The notes under the pieces were generated by a model. That model was not told the origin of the DNA and did not search any database. It saw only the letters and a program-made list of their open reading frames with translations. 64,000 bases of DNA from an uncultured Bacteroidales bacterium. GTDB lineage: Bacteria > Bacteroidota > Bacteroidia > Bacteroidales > UBA932. A program made the translations under genes and the position numbers. Below, piece after piece: positions 59,987-64,000 of the stretch (positions are counted from its first letter, which is position 1; the number at the start of each line of letters is the position of its first letter). The DNA lies in the NCBI GenBank assembly GCA_947303465.1, contig CAMYYI010000006.1:1-64000 (forward strand), read 5' to 3'.

Positions 59987-61258
59987 TTATAGCATTCTGG
60001 TTATTTGTTTTCTGGCTTCTGCGAGTATTTCTTTCTCGCCGGGTATTACCCGGTGCCTCATTACGAACTTCCCTCCGCAGATGACGGAGTCTATGCAGTC
60101 GGAATGGGCGGAATAGATGAGGTTCGCTAGGAACGGGGCGGGGGACAGGAAGAAACTGTTGTCCGTATCCACTATGCTGATGTCTGCCATCGCCCCTTCT
60201 TCCAGCTTTCCTGCGTTGAGCTTCAGCGCCTTAGCCCCGTTTACCGTGGCAAGGTCCATGAGTTCTTCAAGCGGAAGGGCCTTTGGGTCGTTGCGCCACG
60301 CCTTCTGGAACAGGGCGGAGGTCTTCATGGCCTCCAGGATGTCCAGGTTGTTGGAAGATGCGCAGCCGTCGGTGCCGATGCAGATGTTGATTCCGGCATC
60401 CCGCATCTCGTTGTAGAGGAATCTGTACCCCGACGACAGCTTGGCGTTGGAGTTTATATTGTGTATGCAGTGTACTCCTCTTGCCGCCAGCAGTTCAATG
60501 TCGTGTTCCGTGAGCCACAGGGTATGTGCGGCCAGCAGGTTGGGGCCAAGGACGCCAAGCTCTTCCAGATATTCTACGGGAGTCAGCCCGCCGTGTGCGG
60601 CCTTGCAGTCCTCTACCTCCTTTAAAGTCTCGCATAGGTGGATATGGAGGTTGAGTCCCCGTTCCCGGGCGAATTCCGACACCCATCGTATCATGGGCTC
60701 GCTGACGGAATATATGGCGTGGAAGGCCACCTGATAGATGTTTCCGCTTTCCCGTACGCCTGCGGCCTTCTCCTCATACCACCGTGCGCACTGTTCTTTT
60801 TCGCGCTCGGTCTCCGCCGGATCGTTGCGGTCAATGACGTCGTATCCGAGTGCGTGCCTGACTCCCATCTCACAAGCGGCACGATGGGTATCGGGGAAGA
60901 ACCAGTACTGGTCGTTGAAGGTGGTTGTGCCTGTCCGTATCATTTCCAGGCATGCAACCTTGGTGCTCCAGTAAACGAAATCGGCGTCGAACTTCTCTTC
61001 TATGGCCCATATGTTCCGGAGCCAGTCATGGAACAGCATGTCCTCGCCTATGCCCCTCATCATGGCCATGCCGGAATGGGTGTGCATGTTGACGAATCCC
61101 GGAATCGCGACCTTGCCGCTGCAATCCATGATATCCAGATCGCCGGCAAGTTCCCAGCCGACACTGCTGCCTGCGGGCGCTATTTTGGAGATGACGCCGT
61201 TTTCTATGAGGACGTCGCTTGCGGAGCCCTCAATACCGATGTTCCTGAGCAGAATCAC
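59987..61258 (-). CDS. mtaD: amidohydrolase, MTA/SAH deaminase-like
   Basis: PGFVNMHTHSGMAMMRGIGEDMLFHDWL; FHAIYSVSEPMIRW; LNLHIHLCET; TDGCASSNNLDILEAMKTSAL. Confidence 0.85.
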   Translation of the reverse strand: MILLRNIGIEGSASDVLIENGVISKIAPAGSSVGWELAGDLDIMDCSGKVAIPGFVNMHTHSGMAMMRGIGEDMLFHDWLRNIWAIEEKFDADFVYWSTKVACLEMIRTGTTTFNDQYWFFPDTHRAACEMGVRHALGYDVIDRNDPAETEREKEQCARWYEEKAAGVRESGNIYQVAFHAIYSVSEPMIRWVSEFARERGLNLHIHLCETLKEVEDCKAAHGGLTPVEYLEELGVLGPNLLAAHTLWLTEHDIELLAARGVHCIHNINSNAKLSSGYRFLYNEMRDAGINICIGTDGCASSNNLDILEAMKTSALFQKAWRNDPKALPLEELMDLATVNGAKALKLNAGKLEEGAMADISIVDTDNSFFLSPAPFLANLIYSAHSDCIDSVICGGKFVMRHRVIPGEKEILAEARKQITRML

Positions 61259-61261
61259 CGA

Positions 61262-61603
61262 CTACAGGTCTTCGAATTCGACAGACTTTTCGTCCGGCTC
61301 ACGCTGGGGGATAACACCTCCGAAGCAGGTGTTGGTGATGTATGCAATAACCTCGTCCAGGCCCTCGCGGAACTTCTCGAAATCTTCCTTATACAGGAAA
61401 ATCTTATGCTTGTCATAAGCGAACGAGCCGTCCGGGTTGTTCCTGCGCTTACTCTCGGTAATGGTCAGGAAATAATCGTTGTTGCCTTTGGTGGACTTGA
61501 CGTCAAAGAAATAGGTCCTCTTTCCTGCACGGACGGGTTTGGAGTAAACGTCCTCTGAGTTGCGGTCCTGATATCCTGCTCCCTCGTAATCTTCTCTGTA
61601 CAT
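61262..61603 (-). CDS. DUF3276 / PUR-alpha-like nucleic-acid binding protein
   Basis: MYREDYEGAGYQDRNSEDVYSKPVRAGKRTYFFDVKSTKGNDYFLTITESKRR; start at 61603, much shorter than the track ORF. Confidence 0.82.
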   Translation of the reverse strand: MYREDYEGAGYQDRNSEDVYSKPVRAGKRTYFFDVKSTKGNNDYFLTITESKRRNNPDGSFAYDKHKIFLYKEDFEKFREGLDEVIAYITNTCFGGVIPQREPDEKSVEFEDL

Positions 61604-61660
61604 ACTATAATTTTTAGTGTTGATTTGTGCAAAAATATAACTTTTTCTCAGATTACATAT

Positions 61661-61668
61661 TATATTTG
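61661..61668 (+). promoter_or_regulatory. -7 box TATATTTG upstream of nusB
   Basis: Exact match 22 nt upstream of ATG 61691. Confidence 0.6.
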
Positions 61669-61690
61669 CAGGAAAATTTGTTTGAAATCT

Positions 61691-62608
61691 ATGCTGAACA
61701 GAAGAATCCTCAGGATAAAGGCGTTCAAGGTCATTTATTCGCGTGTGGAAAATCCTGCGATGACTCTCAAGGATGCCGAATACGAGCTTGAGCGCTCCTG
61801 TGAATCTACCAGGGACCTTTACCTGTTCCTTCTGGCTGTCGCCGGCCCTCTGACGGCCGAGGCCCGTGCCCGTATAGAGGCCGCGCGCTCCAAGTTCAAT
61901 CCCAGCCCGGAAGAACTGAATCCCAATCTGAAGTTCGTAGAAAACGGGGTTGCCCCGTTGCTTGAGGAGGATCCTGATTTCTCGAGAATAATCAAGAAGA
62001 AAAAACTTTCCTGGGAAAACGACGACGTCTTCCTCCGCCATTTGTATGAGTCGGTGCGGGAGCGCGACTGGTTCAAGGCTTATATGGATGCCCCCGGCCG
62101 CTCGCTTCAGGAAGACGCATCCCTGTTCTCACGCATCTACGAAGAGGAATTCCCAGACAACAAGGAGCTGGAAGACATTCTGGAAGACCTTTCCATCTAC
62201 TGGAACGATGAACTGGAGTACGCGCTTGGCTGGTGCTGCCGCAGCATGGATGCCATAGGCCGCGGACGCAGATGGAGCCTGCCCGAGCTGTATATGAGCG
62301 ATATGCCCGGCTCTGAGGGCAAGGAGAGCGACAAGGCATTCGTATACAACCTGGTGCGTGCCGCCTTCCGCAATTTCGATAAATATTATGCCGAGGTGGC
62401 TGCCGTCACTCCCAAATGGGATACCGGCCGCATCTGCGCCACCGACCTGGCCCTTATAATCTGCGGACTGGCCGAGGCGGACACTTTCGACAACATAGAT
62501 TACAGGACTACGATAAACGAGTTCGTAGAAATCTCCAAGTTCTACAGCACTCCGGAAAGCCGGGGCTTCGTGAACGGTGTACTTGATAAATTGATAAACA
62601 AACAATAA
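61691..62608 (+). CDS. nusB: transcription antitermination factor NusB
   Basis: MLNRRILRIKAFKVIYS; C-terminal CATDLALIICGLAEADTFDNIDYRTTINEFVEISKFYSTPESRGFVNGVLDKL. Confidence 0.9.
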   Translation: MLNRRILRIKAFKVIYSRVENPAMTLKDAEYELERSCESTRDLYLFLLAVAGPLTAEARARIEAARSKFNPSPEELNPNLKFVENGVAPLLEEDPDFSRIIKKKKLSWENDDVFLRHLYESVRERDWFKAYMDAPGRSLQEDASLFSRIYEEEFPDNKELEDILEDLSIYWNDELEYALGWCCRSMDAIGRGRRWSLPELYMSDMPGSEGKESDKAFVYNLVRAAFRNFDKYYAEVAAVTPKWDTGRICATDLALIICGLAEADTFDNIDYRTTINEFVEISKFYSTPESRGFVNGVLDKLINKQ

Positions 62609-62614
62609 TTGATT

Positions 62615-63043
62615 ATGAACTTACTTGCTATTTTACTCCAGGCGGCTTCTGCCGGAGCCGCAGGCCAGCAGGGAGGCGGCATGTCCATGTGGATAATGCT
62701 TATCCTCATCTTCGCTGTTATGTGGCTCTTCATGATACGTCCCCAGCGCAAGCAGCAGAAGGAGATGGAGCAGTTCCGCAGCAGCCTTAAGAAAGGCGAT
62801 AAGGTAATTACCGCAGGCGGCATTTACGGCACCATCGCCGAGGTTAAGGAAGGCGAACGCTACGTGCTCCTTCGCATAGACAACGATGTGAAGATCAAGG
62901 TGGACAAGAGTTCGCTGCAGAAGGATCCCGGCGCCCCCGCATCTGCTCCCGCTCCCGAGGCAAAGGAGCCCAAAGAGCAGAAGGAGGAGAAGCCTGCAAG
63001 GGATCCCAAAGATCCCAAGGAACCGAAAGCAGAAAAGTACTAG
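62615..63043 (+). CDS. yajC: preprotein translocase subunit YajC with charged low-complexity tail
   Basis: MWLFMIRPQRKQQKEMEQFRSSLKKGDKVITAGGIYGTIAEVKEGERYVLLRIDNDVKIKVDKSSL. Confidence 0.93.
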   Translation: MNLLAILLQAASAGAAGQQGGGMSMWIMLILIFAVMWLFMIRPQRKQQKEMEQFRSSLKKGDKVITAGGIYGTIAEVKEGERYVLLRIDNDVKIKVDKSSLQKDPGAPASAPAPEAKEPKEQKEEKPARDPKDPKEPKAEKY

Positions 63044-63046
63044 TCT

Positions 63047-63976
63047 TTGAAGAACTGGCCGCATTTCCTGCTCTGCCTCCTGCTCTCCGCGAGCATCTGG
63101 CTGATTCACAACCTGTCGCAGAGTTACGCCGGGATTGTGAGCGTTCCCGTTATGGCCCATAGTGCCATACGGGGGAGGGCGGCGGATGCAAAGGAAGCGG
63201 TTATGGTCAGCGCCCGCTGCTCGGCCACTGGGTTCAAATTGCTGCAGCTCAAGCACCAGAGACGGGATATAAATGTAGACATCCACGCAGAGGATCTGGT
63301 GTGGACGACTGACGACAAATTCCATGTGGCGGCAGCTGAGATGGCAAAGTATACTTCGGATATCTTCGGAGACGGCGTAACCCTCATTACATTCCTGAAC
63401 CAGAACTACACCTTCGAGTTTACCCGCGAGAACTATAAGACCGTTCCCGTAAGGGCGGTGTTCTCCGCTTCTTACAAGCCGCAGTACATGGCTTCCGGCC
63501 CTATGAAGCTGAGTCCGGATTCAGTAACGGTCTATGGCGAGGACAGGAGGCTTGCAGCTGTGGATGAGGTTGTGACCAAATCCATGAGTTTCAGCGACTT
63601 GTCCAAGAGCAAGGGAGGCGTGGTTAGGCTCGTCCCCGTACCCGGGCTGAGGATGTCTGACAATGAAGTTACATGGTCTCTGGAGGTCGTGCGCTATGTG
63701 GAGATGCGTGGCACGGTCAGGCTTGCCGTACGCAACGAACCTGCGGGAGCCTCCCTGTCTGTGTACCCGTCACGCGCCGAAGCTGTGTTCCACTGCCAGT
63801 TCCCAGCAAAAGGCGATCCTTCCGAGCAATGCGTTTTCTATGTGGATTATAACGAGTTTGCAGCCTCGAATTCCGGCCGCTGTGTTGCCCATTGCGACAA
63901 TCTGCCGGCATATGTCATAGACTGGCATCTGGAACCGGAGACCTTCGACTGCATGCTCAGGGAGGATGCCCAATGA
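63047..63976 (+). CDS. YbbR-like domain protein
   Basis: N-terminal TM; repeated YbbR-like VPVRAVFSASYKPQYMASGPMKLSPDSVTVYGEDRRLAAVDEVVTKSMSFSDL; position after yajC; TTG start. Confidence 0.7.
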   Translation: MKNWPHFLLCLLLSASIWLIHNLSQSYAGIVSVPVMAHSAIRGRAADAKEAVMVSARCSATGFKLLQLKHQRRDINVDIHAEDLVWTTDDKFHVAAAEMAKYTSDIFGDGVTLITFLNQNYTFEFTRENYKTVPVRAVFSASYKPQYMASGPMKLSPDSVTVYGEDRRLAAVDEVVTKSMSFSDLSKSKGGVVRLVPVPGLRMSDNEVTWSLEVVRYVEMRGTVRLAVRNEPAGASLSVYPSRAEAVFHCQFPAKGDPSEQCVFYVDYNEFAASNSGRCVAHCDNLPAYVIDWHLEPETFDCMLREDAQ

Positions 63977-64000
63977 CGACAGTCCTGGTAACAGGTCCCA
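63973..64000 (+). CDS. 5' end of a truncated ORF (MTTVLVTGP...), possibly dephospho-CoA kinase by synteny
   Basis: ATG overlaps ybbR stop; only 9 codons in window. Confidence 0.35.

Noticed and set aside
61604-62041. N-terminal extension of the DUF3276 ORF to 62041
   Set aside because: It runs antisense through nusB; the conserved protein begins at 61603 behind its own promoter region.
1-64000. CRISPR arrays, tRNA/rRNA genes, prophage or integrative element
   Set aside because: No regularly spaced direct repeats, no cloverleaf-like T-loop signatures noticed by eye, and no integrase, capsid or conjugation genes. A tRNAscan/Infernal run would be decisive.

Overview
This 64 kb window is a gene-dense chromosomal segment from a Bacteroidota (Bacteroidales-like) genome, probably from an uncultured lineage. 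The lineage call rests on TAnnTTTG -7 promoter boxes, DUF4293, DUF3276/PUR, UpxY/NusG-like and FISUMP/Big2 lipoprotein families. Most of it is housekeeping: fabF-like KAS, gyrA, leuS, dnaK, nadD-gmk, fba, corA, galM, recR, pnuC, rpsA, rnz, mltG, recA, rlmN, recX, rnhA, pdxA, glnA, menA, parE, rel/spoT, uvrB, PNP-MtaD, nusB-yajC-ybbR. I saw no tRNA, rRNA, CRISPR array, prophage or IS element with classical ends. The unusual content falls into six groups. (1) A Y1/HUH REP-associated transposase (RAYT) is bracketed by two matching palindromic repeat blocks, with a related solo unit about 3.5 kb away. (2) GC-rich palindromic repeats sit between genes and apparently also in frame inside genes (a ClpN-domain protein, rlmN, uvrB). 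(3) An M28-peptidase-like protein has lost most metal ligands and is fused to a TonB C-terminal domain. (4) Two long inverted repeats are interleaved (A-B-A'-B') upstream of an RluA-type gene. (5) A 44-bp perfect palindrome contains the stop codons of two convergent genes. (6) Promoter boxes repeatedly lie 4-9 nt from start codons, predicting leaderless mRNAs. All family calls come from reading motifs by eye; no database search was run.
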